Positions 33,600-40,860 of a stretch of 64,000 nt of DNA are shown here, piece after piece. The notes below the pieces were generated by a model that worked only from the letters and a program-made list of their open reading frames with translations, was not told where the DNA came from and searched no databases. Numbering within the stretch: the stretch's first letter is position 1; every line of letters begins with the position of its first letter. Origin of the DNA: Gracilimonas tropica DSM 19535. Lineage in GTDB: Bacteria; Bacteroidota; Rhodothermia; Balneolales; Balneolaceae. A program made the position numbers and the translations under genes. The stretch spans positions 1 through 64,000 of the forward strand of contig NZ_AQXG01000014.1 of the NCBI RefSeq assembly GCF_000375425.1, written 5' to 3'.

Positions 33600-35006
33600 A
33601 TGTCCACATATAAATTTTATGAACAGGTCAACAAGAACTTTGACAAAGCAGCCAAATACACCCGTTTTGATAAGGGTATTTTAGCTCAGATCAAGATTTG
33701 TAACACGGTATATCATGTTACATTTCCAATTCAAAGAGATAACGGCAACATTGAGGTGATCGAGGGATGGAGAGTTGAACACAGCCATCATAAAACGCCT
33801 ACCAAAGGCGGTATACGGTTCAGTCATAAAGTAGATGAAGATGAGACCATGGCATTGGCTGCACTGATGTCTTATAAATGTGCCATCGTGGATGTTCCTT
33901 TCGGAGGTGCAAAAGGTGGTGTCAAGATCAGCACCAGGGATTATTCCGAAGCAGAACTGGAGCGGATCACCCGTCGCTATACTTATGAATTGATCAAAAA
34001 GGGATTTATCGGTCCCGGGGTTGACGTTCCCGCTCCCGACTATGGAACCGGTGCCCGTGAAATGGGATGGATTCTGGATACGTACCGTCAAATGAAAGAT
34101 GACCTCAATGCTGAAGGTTGTGTAACCGGGAAACCGATTCAACAAGGCGGTGTTCGAGGACGAACCGAAGCGACCGGTCGAGGTGTTTATTTTGGTATTC
34201 GTGAAGCATGCAATGTGAAAGAAGACATGCAAAAATTGGGCCTCGATACCGGCGTTGAAGGAAAAACTTTCGTTGTTCAGGGACTCGGTAACGTTGGGTA
34301 TCACGCTTCAAAATACATGACGGAAGCCGGAGCTAAGCTGATCGGAGTAGCCGAGATCGAAGGCTCGATCTATGACGAGAATGGGATCGACCTGAAAAAG
34401 CTGATGGAATACCGCAAGGAAACCGGCTCTATCATTGGTTTCGAGAACACCAAGGAACTTAAAAACCGGGATGATGCCTTTTATCTCGATTGCGACATCC
34501 TGATCCCCGCCGCCCTCGAAAGTCAGCTTACCGGCGAAAATGCCGACAAGATCAAGGCAAAGATCATTGCAGAGGCCGCCAACGGCCCTACCACTGCTGA
34601 CGGACATGACATCCTGAAAGAACGCGGAGCATTGATCCTACCCGATACTTACCTGAACGCAGGTGGTGTAGTAGTTTCCTATTTCGAATGGCTCAAAAAT
34701 ATCCAACACGTTCGATACGGAAGAATGAGCAAGCGGTTTGATGAAACCAGCTTCAAAAAGATTCTTGGGGTGATCGAGAACATTTCAGATCGCAAGTTTA
34801 CTGATGCTGAACTCGAGGATCTCGCTCATGGCGCCAACGAATATGATCTGGTTGATTCCGGGCTGGAAGAAACCATGATCACTGCATACCAGGAGATCGC
34901 AGAAATTCGCAGAGAACACGATCTGGATGACCTGAGAACCGCTGCCTTCATCAGTGCCATCAATAAGATCGGCATCATGTACGAGCAGATGGGTATTTTC
35001 CCGTGA
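33600..35006 (+). CDS. gdhA: Glutamate dehydrogenase
   Basis: A 468-residue Glu/Leu/Phe/Val dehydrogenase. The glutamate-binding and catalytic region is KGGIRFSHKVDEDETMALAALMSYKCAIVDVPFGGAKGGV, with the catalytic lysine in GGAKGG. DVPAPDYGTGAREMGWI contains the active-site aspartate. The coenzyme fold is FVVQGLGNVGYHASKYM near residue 225. It interconverts glutamate and 2-oxoglutarate plus ammonia; the acidic residue E in GVAEIEG after the fold argues for NAD(H). A purine-rich stretch, AAAGGAGACAGGGAATATG, precedes the ATG and could be the ribosome-binding site. It ends in the terminator-like hairpin at 35021-35066. With leucine dehydrogenase it gives the cell two deaminating routes. Confidence 0.93.
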   Translation: MSTYKFYEQVNKNFDKAAKYTRFDKGILAQIKICNTVYHVTFPIQRDNGNIEVIEGWRVEHSHHKTPTKGGIRFSHKVDEDETMALAALMSYKCAIVDVPFGGAKGGVKISTRDYSEAELERITRRYTYELIKKGFIGPGVDVPAPDYGTGAREMGWILDTYRQMKDDLNAEGCVTGKPIQQGGVRGRTEATGRGVYFGIREACNVKEDMQKLGLDTGVEGKTFVVQGLGNVGYHASKYMTEAGAKLIGVAEIEGSIYDENGIDLKKLMEYRKETGSIIGFENTKELKNRDDAFYLDCDILIPAALESQLTGENADKIKAKIIAEAANGPTTADGHDILKERGALILPDTYLNAGGVVVSYFEWLKNIQHVRYGRMSKRFDETSFKKILGVIENISDRKFTDAELEDLAHGANEYDLVDSGLEETMITAYQEIAEIRREHDLDDLRTAAFISAINKIGIMYEQMGIFP

Positions 35007-35020
35007 TTTGAAGACCCTGC

Positions 35021-35066
35021 TTCAAAAACTGGTTCTGACGCAGAGCGTGCTGAACCAGTTTTTGAA
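35021..35066 (+). terminator. 15-base-pair hairpin after gdhA, built around a repeat
   Basis: TTCAAAAACTGGTTC pairs perfectly with GAACCAGTTTTTGAA over 15 positions, with a 16-base loop. The 3' arm carries TTTTT, so it can act as a terminator. The loop TGACGCAGAGCGTGCT resembles the CAACGCAGAGCGTG ends of the MITE-like element at 27363. Confidence 0.7.
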
Positions 35067-35127
35067 ATCTCAATTTTCAATGCTGATCGTGTTGGAAATT
35101 GGGATTTGGTTTTTGGAATTTCTTACC

Positions 35128-36621
35128 GTGAATGAACTAAACACCATATCGATCGATGGCAGCGGCTATGTGTTAGCTGCATTCATCGGGTACCTTGCGA
35201 TCCTGTTTGGGATTGGCATTTATTCCGCGCGCTTTTCTTCAGAAGGCATTTCCGAATTCTTTATAGGCGGAAGAAAAATGAACCGTTTGGTCGTTGCCCT
35301 TTCAGCCGTGGTTTCCGGCCGAAGTGCGTGGTTGTTGCTCGGCGTGACCGGCATGGCTTATGCACAAGGTGCTTCTGCCTTATGGGCCGCTGTTGGATAC
35401 ATTGTGGTAGAATGGTTTCTATTTATGTACTATGCCAAGCGACTTCGTCAATTCTCCGAGCGGTACGACTGCATTACCGTCCCCGATTTCTTTGCGGAAC
35501 GTTTTGATGACAAGAGCGGCAGCCTTCGTATCATTTTAGTGATCATCTTCCTGATCTTTATGGTTGGATATGTCTCCTCACAATTTGTAGCCGGCGGAAA
35601 AGCATTCGCTTCCAGCTTTGGGATCACACAGACATCCGGGGTCATCCTTTCAGCAGCAATAATTTTACTCTATACAGTGTTGGGAGGCTTTATGGCTGTT
35701 AGCCTCACCGATACCATTCAGGCTTTTTTCATGATCATTGCCCTGGTGTTCCTTCCTGTTATTGCTATATGGAATTTAGGCGGTTGGAACATAATGGCAG
35801 AGCAGCTTACCCTTCACGAAATTGGTTTTCTTGATCCCTTTGCCTTAGGCTTCGGCGCTTTCATTGGGTTTGTAGGTATTGGGCTGGGATCACCCGGAAA
35901 CCCTCATATTCTATCCCGGTATATGTCGATTGATGATGCCAAACAGCTGAAATATGCCGCGGTAGTGGGCACCACCTGGAATGTATTGATGGCCGCAGGT
36001 GCCATCCTGATCGGCTTGGTTGGAAGAGCCTATTTTCCGGAAGCTGATATGCTTCCCGGTTCCGATACAGAAAACTTGTACCCAATATTAGCTCAGCATC
36101 AATTACATCCTTTGCTGTTCGGGGTGGTGATCGCCTCCATCTTTGCTGCAATTATGTCCACAGCTGATTCGCAACTGCTGGTAGCCGCCTCAAGTGTGGT
36201 CCGGGATGTATACGATAAACTTCTGAAAAAGGAAGAAGACATCCCTCAGAAAAAACTGGTCTTGTACAGCCGCATTGTGGTTGTGGTATTGGTGGTTCTT
36301 TCCATGATCTTTGGCCTGGCAGCTGAGAACATCGTTTTTTGGCTGGTGCTTTTTGCCTGGGCGGGATTGGGAGCTTCCATTGGCCCTACTTCCATCATGG
36401 CGCTTTACTGGAAAAAGACCACTAAAGCCGGAGTGATCGCAGGCTTACTCACCGGGACTTTTGTAACTATCATCTGGTATTCCGTTCCTCTTCTGAAAAA
36501 CAGTATGTATGAACTTATCCCCGGCTTTTTCCTTGGATTATTTGCCACCTGGATCGTCAGTAAATTCACTAAAACTCCGGAAAAGATCGAAGAACACTTT
36601 GAAGAGATGATCAGAAAATAA
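35128..36621 (+). CDS. Sodium:solute symporter (SSS, PutP-like)
   Basis: A protein of about 497 residues with 12-13 membrane segments. SSS features are SARFSSEGISEFFIGGRKMNRLVVALSAVVSGRSAWLLLGVTGMAYA near the N-terminus, which matches the PutP segment [29 protein letters not shown], and DSQLLVAASSVVRDVYDKL (S-D/Q-LL pattern). It probably imports proline or another amino acid with sodium. The open frame extends to 34954, but that stretch overlaps gdhA and the terminator, so I chose GTG at 35128, 20 residues before the first helix. The ATG at 35080 is the alternative. The 35068-35127 stretch contains AT-rich GAAATTGGGATTTGG repeats. Confidence 0.8.
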   Translation: MNELNTISIDGSGYVLAAFIGYLAILFGIGIYSARFSSEGISEFFIGGRKMNRLVVALSAVVSGRSAWLLLGVTGMAYAQGASALWAAVGYIVVEWFLFMYYAKRLRQFSERYDCITVPDFFAERFDDKSGSLRIILVIIFLIFMVGYVSSQFVAGGKAFASSFGITQTSGVILSAAIILLYTVLGGFMAVSLTDTIQAFFMIIALVFLPVIAIWNLGGWNIMAEQLTLHEIGFLDPFALGFGAFIGFVGIGLGSPGNPHILSRYMSIDDAKQLKYAAVVGTTWNVLMAAGAILIGLVGRAYFPEADMLPGSDTENLYPILAQHQLHPLLFGVVIASIFAAIMSTADSQLLVAASSVVRDVYDKLLKKEEDIPQKKLVLYSRIVVVVLVVLSMIFGLAAENIVFWLVLFAWAGLGASIGPTSIMALYWKKTTKAGVIAGLLTGTFVTIIWYSVPLLKNSMYELIPGFFLGLFATWIVSKFTKTPEKIEEHFEEMIRK

Positions 36622-36635
36622 CTTCCGACAGCTAA

Positions 36636-37241
36636 TTATCCCTTCATCTTCGGGAGCGACCAATTCCACTTTATGGACACCGTGCGAACGGTAATGATCA
36701 CTGCCGTTGTTATCAGGTAATTCAGGTTTTCGGGGAGATTCAATTCCAATCCAAGATAGAATACCATGGCTCCCAATAAACAAGCGGTGGCATAAATTTC
36801 TTTTCGAAAGATCAGGGGGACTTCCCGGCAAAGCACATCCCGTGTCACCCCGCCCACTACGGCTGATATCATCCCCATCATTCCGGCCATAAAAGGATTC
36901 AGCCCCAGGGAAAGAGCCTTTTCCATCCCAATAATCGTAAACAGAGCGATCCCAATGGTATCGAAGATGAAGAGTGTTTTGCTGAAATTATTGAGCTTTT
37001 TCCCCATGAAATAAGTGAATGGTACGGCCGCCAATATCACTAACGGATAGGTTATGTCTCCCATCCAGGTGATGGGGTGATTATCAAGCAGTAGATCACG
37101 AACCGTACCGCCGCCAATAGCTGTTACAAATCCTACAACTGAGGCTCCGAATACATCCATGTCCGTTCGTGCTGCCAACCGAATACCGCTGATGGCAAAT
37201 ACAAAAGTACCAATGAGGTCGAGAAGGTAAATGATATCCAT
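36636..37241 (-). CDS. TRIC-type/UPF0126 membrane protein (YadS/YicG-like)
   Basis: A 201-residue protein with seven membrane segments. Two inverted halves can be seen: FVFAISGIRLAARTDMDVFGASVVGFVTAIGGGTVRDLLL and GIALFTIIGMEKALSLGLNPFMAGMMGMISAVVGGVTRDVLC. The repeated G-G-G/V-x-x-RD motif is the hallmark of UPF0126, which shares its fold with eukaryotic trimeric intracellular cation channels. Prokaryotic members conduct potassium in structural work; other substrates such as glycine have been suggested. I chose MDIIYLLD at 37241 over the upstream ATG at 37289. It is convergent with the symporter gene (14 bases apart). Confidence 0.85.
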   Translation of the reverse strand: MDIIYLLDLIGTFVFAISGIRLAARTDMDVFGASVVGFVTAIGGGTVRDLLLDNHPITWMGDITYPLVILAAVPFTYFMGKKLNNFSKTLFIFDTIGIALFTIIGMEKALSLGLNPFMAGMMGMISAVVGGVTRDVLCREVPLIFRKEIYATACLLGAMVFYLGLELNLPENLNYLITTAVIITVRTVSIKWNWSLPKMKG

Positions 37242-37338
37242 ATGCAACTGAGTTGCTTTTCTAAGAAAGTAGCAAACGCCAGACACCAAGTCACCAATAA
37301 CTTGTAATTTGAAACTTGGTGCCTGGAATTTATTTCAT

Positions 37339-38463
37339 CTAAGGCCGAAATTTAATATCCACCTTCTGCGTCGGCCCTTGTTCTTTATTGCGGATCGCCA
37401 ACTGCTGCTGAATATTACCGGTTACCTGCATCAATGCGGTTGCCGCCGGAGATTCAGAATCATCCAGTACGATTGGCTTCCCGGAATCGCCACCTTCGCG
37501 CAAGGTCTGCTGCAGCGGGACTTCTCCCAGCACCGGCACATTCATTTCCTGCGCCAAATGAGCCGCGCCGCCCTTACCGAAGATGTAGTATTTCTTATCC
37601 GGCATGTCCGGAGGGGTGAAATAGGCCATATTTTCGACCATACCAAGTACTGGAACGTTAACTTTCTTGAACATGGCCACGCCTTTGCGGGCATCATCCA
37701 ATGCTACGGTTTGTGGGGTGGATACGATCACCGAACCGGTCAATGGAACGGTTTGTACGATGGTAAGCTGGATGTCACCGGTTCCTGGAGGCAAATCCAT
37801 GATGAGGTAATCCAGTTCGCCCCATTCCACATCGGTCATAAATTGTTTCACGGCGCTGGTGGCCATCGGTCCGCGCCATACCATGGCTTGGTCTACATCC
37901 ACCAAAAAGCCCATCGACACCAACTTGATGCCAAATTTTTCATGGGGTACCAATTTCTTCTGCGTGGTGATATTGGGCCGGTCGTGAATGTTGAACATCG
38001 TGGGGATACTTGGGCCGTAGATATCAGTATCCATCAGTCCCACTTTCTCTCCCCGTTTGGCGAGTGCCGCCGCAATATTCACAGCTACGGTAGATTTTCC
38101 AACTCCGCCTTTACCCGAAGCAACGGCGATGATATTCTTAACGCCCGGCAAGATCTGCTGCTGTTGAGCCTGCTGATTTTCCGGCTTGGTTGCTTCCATC
38201 TCTCTTTTTTTGGAGAGATTCACGGCCATCTGGATATCCACAATGGCTTCCTTGTCGATAAATTTCCGGATGGCTTCTTCGCATTTTTCGCGAAGATGGT
38301 TTTCGAGGGCTTCATCCTTCTCGGGAAATTCGAGGGTAAATGAAATGTATTTTTCCTGAACGATCACATCCTGAACCATATCGAGGGAAATGAGATCGCG
38401 TTGTTCGGAGGGGTGTAAAACCTGGCTGAGTGCTGACTTAACCTGTTCTTTATTGATAGACAT
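37339..38463 (-). CDS. Mrp/NBP35-family iron-sulfur carrier ATPase
   Basis: A 374-residue protein. Residues 1-85 form a DUF59/MIP18 domain. Residues 105-374 are a MinD-like P-loop NTPase with the deviant Walker A ASGKGGVGKSTVAVN (about 115-129), the switch DTDIYGPSIPTMF, and the Walker B-like DYLIMDLPPGTGDIQLT. Mrp proteins deliver Fe-S clusters. The C-terminal CxxC of ApbC-type proteins is absent: the corresponding region reads ENMAYFTPPDMPDKKYYIFGKGG, which I recall as typical of Bacteroidota-like members. The charged linker QQAQQQQILPG joins the domains. It is a single gene with repeats upstream (38464-39011). Confidence 0.9.
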   Translation of the reverse strand: MSINKEQVKSALSQVLHPSEQRDLISLDMVQDVIVQEKYISFTLEFPEKDEALENHLREKCEEAIRKFIDKEAIVDIQMAVNLSKKREMEATKPENQQAQQQQILPGVKNIIAVASGKGGVGKSTVAVNIAAALAKRGEKVGLMDTDIYGPSIPTMFNIHDRPNITTQKKLVPHEKFGIKLVSMGFLVDVDQAMVWRGPMATSAVKQFMTDVEWGELDYLIMDLPPGTGDIQLTIVQTVPLTGSVIVSTPQTVALDDARKGVAMFKKVNVPVLGMVENMAYFTPPDMPDKKYYIFGKGGAAHLAQEMNVPVLGEVPLQQTLREGGDSGKPIVLDDSESPAATALMQVTGNIQQQLAIRNKEQGPTQKVDIKFRP

Positions 38464-39011
38464 AAATGATCTTTAAAACCTGAATCTGATGAACGGTCAT
38501 TGATTTCAATTTCGGGCGCTAAAGATAAGGATTCTTATGGAGAATAAATTCCGGGAAGTACGTGGTAACTGACAAATTTCAAATACCAATGATCAATTAT
38601 GCTATCAATTTTACACCTGGTTCCATACGCTCTGCGTTGAACTTAATATGTAGCTGCAAAATTCACGATCTGTGAGCAACATCTTTTTCTCGCTGATTTC
38701 CGCGGAGTTTGGCGCAGAGTTTCGCTGAGGGTTTAATAACCTCATCAATTACAATCTGCGGAACTCAGCGTTTTCATCAGCGAGCCTCTGCGTGAGACAA
38801 GATGCACCTCGTTCTCATTAATCGGTAGAGGCTCAGATTCAACATTCAGCTCAGTGAGCCGCATTACGGTTCCACAAACATTCCAAAGAAATACCTATGT
38901 TGTGCCGATTTTTGGTGAACAAAGCCTTACCTTTGGGCTGATCTTAAATATTGATTTCGGGGATCTGTTGGTGAACCGGAATGGATCTAAACACAGACTT
39001 TAACTTCATAC
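38464..39011. other. 548-base intergenic region with inverted repeats
   Basis: No credible gene. 38624-38641 holds TACGCTCTGCGTTGAAC, a piece of the GCTCTGCGTTGGA repeat family. At 38689-38784 the arms CTCGCTGAT and ATCAGCGAG bracket a stretch rich in CTCTGCG/CGCAGAG and CGCTGAG motifs, a palindromic intergenic unit. The last 80 bases probably hold the gcvT promoter. I looked for a glycine riboswitch and did not see the conserved cores. Confidence 0.55.
38928..38935 (+). promoter_or_regulatory. Candidate -7 promoter box for gcvT-comB-ftsK
   Basis: TACCTTTG fits TAnnTTTG and lies 77 bases before the gcvT ATG. A TTTTTGG stretch lies upstream, but its spacing (13 bases) is shorter than the usual 19, so only the -7 match supports it. 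Confidence 0.3.
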
Positions 39012-40106
39012 ATGTCAAAGAAAACGCCTTTTTACGCTATTCATAAACAAGCCGGTGCCAAGCTGGTGGACTTTGCCGGATTCCAGATGCCGGTACAATA
39101 CGAAGGCATTAAAACCGAGCACGCAGCTGTTCGGGAAGCCGTCGGAATGTTTGATGTGTCCCATATGGGAGAATTTTTTGTAAGCGGCCCCAATGCCTTA
39201 GAATTGATCCAAAAGGTAACCGTTAATGACGCCTCAAAACTATCTCCGGGAAAAGCTCAGTATTCCTGCATGTGCTATGAAGATGGCGGCATTGTAGATG
39301 ACCTGATCGTTTATCAAACCGGCGAAGAAGAATATATGCTGGTCGTGAATGCTTCCAACATTGAAAAGGATTTCGATTGGATCTCTTCCCTCAATACCAT
39401 GGGAGCTGACCTGGTAAACGTTTCCGACAAATGCGCTTTACTTGCGGTTCAGGGACCCAAATCCATAGAAACCCTGCAAAAGCTAACCGACACCGACCTT
39501 TCGTCGATCAAGTTCTATACCTTTGAAGAAGGCAAACTGAATGGGGCCGAAGTCTATTTCTCAGCCACCGGATATACCGGCGAAAAAGGATTCGAACTCT
39601 ATTTTGATACCGATGCAGTGGATGCTGAAAAAGTTTGGAATGCCATTATGGAAGCCGGTGAGGAATTCGGCATCGAACCTTGCGGACTTGGTGCACGTGA
39701 CACTTTACGCCTCGAAATGGGCTTTGCTCTGTACGGCAACGACATCACCAAAGATACGCACCCACTGGAAGCCCGCCTTGGCTGGATCACCAAATTCGAC
39801 AAAGGTGATTTTATCGGCAAGGAAGCCCTTCAGCAGAAAAAAGAAGAAGGATTGCAGCGGCAGCTTGTCGGCTTTGTGGTGGAAGGCGAACGCAACATTC
39901 CCCGGCAGGGATACGAGATCCAAAATGAGGCCGGAGACGCCATCGGGGAAGTCACCAGCGGAACAATGTCCATCACTTTGGGTAAAGGTATAGGGATGGG
40001 TTATGTGGATAAAGATTACAAAGATGAAGGAACCGAGATCTACATAGCCATTCGCAAAAAACAAGCGAAGGCCACGGTAACCCGTCCTCCATTTATCAAA
40101 AAATAA
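39012..40106 (+). CDS. gcvT: Aminomethyltransferase (glycine cleavage T protein)
   Basis: A 364-residue GcvT. The N-terminal folate-binding part has FAGFQMPVQYEGIKTEHAAVREAVGMFDVSHMGEF. Further blocks are GGIVDDLIVYQTGEEEYMLVVNASNIEKDFDW and GYTGEKGFELYF, and the C-terminal GLGARDTLRLEMGFALYGND carries the conserved arginine and glutamate. It takes the aminomethyl group from lipoylated H protein, releases ammonia and passes the carbon to tetrahydrofolate. GcvH and GcvP are not in this window, but lipA, lipB and lpdA provide the lipoyl side of the system. It is first in an apparent gcvT-comB-ftsK run (16 bases to comB). Confidence 0.96.
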   Translation: MSKKTPFYAIHKQAGAKLVDFAGFQMPVQYEGIKTEHAAVREAVGMFDVSHMGEFFVSGPNALELIQKVTVNDASKLSPGKAQYSCMCYEDGGIVDDLIVYQTGEEEYMLVVNASNIEKDFDWISSLNTMGADLVNVSDKCALLAVQGPKSIETLQKLTDTDLSSIKFYTFEEGKLNGAEVYFSATGYTGEKGFELYFDTDAVDAEKVWNAIMEAGEEFGIEPCGLGARDTLRLEMGFALYGNDITKDTHPLEARLGWITKFDKGDFIGKEALQQKKEEGLQRQLVGFVVEGERNIPRQGYEIQNEAGDAIGEVTSGTMSITLGKGIGMGYVDKDYKDEGTEIYIAIRKKQAKATVTRPPFIKK

Positions 40107-40122
40107 TTTTACTGAGAGACCT

Positions 40123-40860
40123 ATGCCAGAGATCAATTATATAGACGTTTTCTTTTCTTTACAGAGTTTTCAGGAAGAAGAGCTGCGTGGAAAAAGTGCA
40201 GTTATTATCGACGTGCTTCGAGCTTCCTCTTCCATCACCGCGGCCATTCATAATGGTGCCAAAAAGATCATTCCGGTGGCTGATATGAGCGATGCCATGA
40301 AGATCGCTACTACCATGGATCAAAAAGATTACCTGTTATGCGGCGAGAAAAATGGGACCAAGATCGAAGGATATCATCTTGGAAATTCGCCCGCCGAATA
40401 TCAACCGGAGGTGGTGAAAGACAAGACCCTGATCTTCAATACCACCAATGGAACCAAGGCCATCAAAAAAGCCTCACTTGCCAACGAAGTGTATGTGGGA
40501 ACTTTTCTCAATCAACAAACGATCCTAAACGCACTGAATGAACATGACGATGAGGTCGTGCTGATCTGCTCGGGATGGCAGGGACGGCTGGCCATCGAAG
40601 ATACTTTGTTTGCCGGCTCGCTCATCCATCAGCTTACCGGCGGCAACCTGCCTGATTCTGCCAAAGACGGGGCAAAAGTAGCATTTGGTCTTTTCGAAAA
40701 ATATGGGGATGATTTAGAAGGAGCGATCAGTCAAAGCGACCATGCAAAGCGATTGGCTGAAGTGGTTCCTAATGACGATATTGCATTCTGTTGCAAAGTA
40801 AATGAATTTGACGTACTTCCCGGAATGCGGGACGGAATTCTGACAAACCTGAATGGCTAA
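40123..40860 (+). CDS. comB: 2-phosphosulfolactate phosphatase (ComB family)
   Basis: A 245-residue ComB-like protein: the start INYIDVFFSLQSFQ, the metal-binding block VIIDVLRASSSITAAIHNGAKKIIPV, then GEKNGTKIEGYHLGNSPAEY and TLIFNTTNGTKAI, and SGWQGRLAIEDTLFAGSLI. Family knowledge places ComB in coenzyme M synthesis, where it removes phosphate from 2-phosphosulfolactate. Outside methanogens the gene is common in bacteria that make sulfolactate, or for an unknown purpose. No comA or comC is visible here. The stop overlaps the ftsK start by eight bases, so the two are translationally linked. Confidence 0.88.
   Translation: MPEINYIDVFFSLQSFQEEELRGKSAVIIDVLRASSSITAAIHNGAKKIIPVADMSDAMKIATTMDQKDYLLCGEKNGTKIEGYHLGNSPAEYQPEVVKDKTLIFNTTNGTKAIKKASLANEVYVGTFLNQQTILNALNEHDDEVVLICSGWQGRLAIEDTLFAGSLIHQLTGGNLPDSAKDGAKVAFGLFEKYGDDLEGAISQSDHAKRLAEVVPNDDIAFCCKVNEFDVLPGMRDGILTNLNG

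Noticed and set aside
34954..35127. The extended N-terminus of the SSS symporter
   Set aside because: These codons overlap the end of gdhA, a strong hairpin and AT-rich repeat DNA, and they do not resemble the family.
37309..38343. A 344-codon plus-strand frame opposite mrp
   Set aside because: It is antisense to a complete Mrp gene with clear motifs. Its histidine- and leucine-rich sequence is a by-product of the opposite frame.
38830..39011. A glycine riboswitch before gcvT
   Set aside because: The leader was read for the conserved tandem GG-rich cores, and none was found. gcvT also lies in a run with comB and ftsK, not with other gcv genes.
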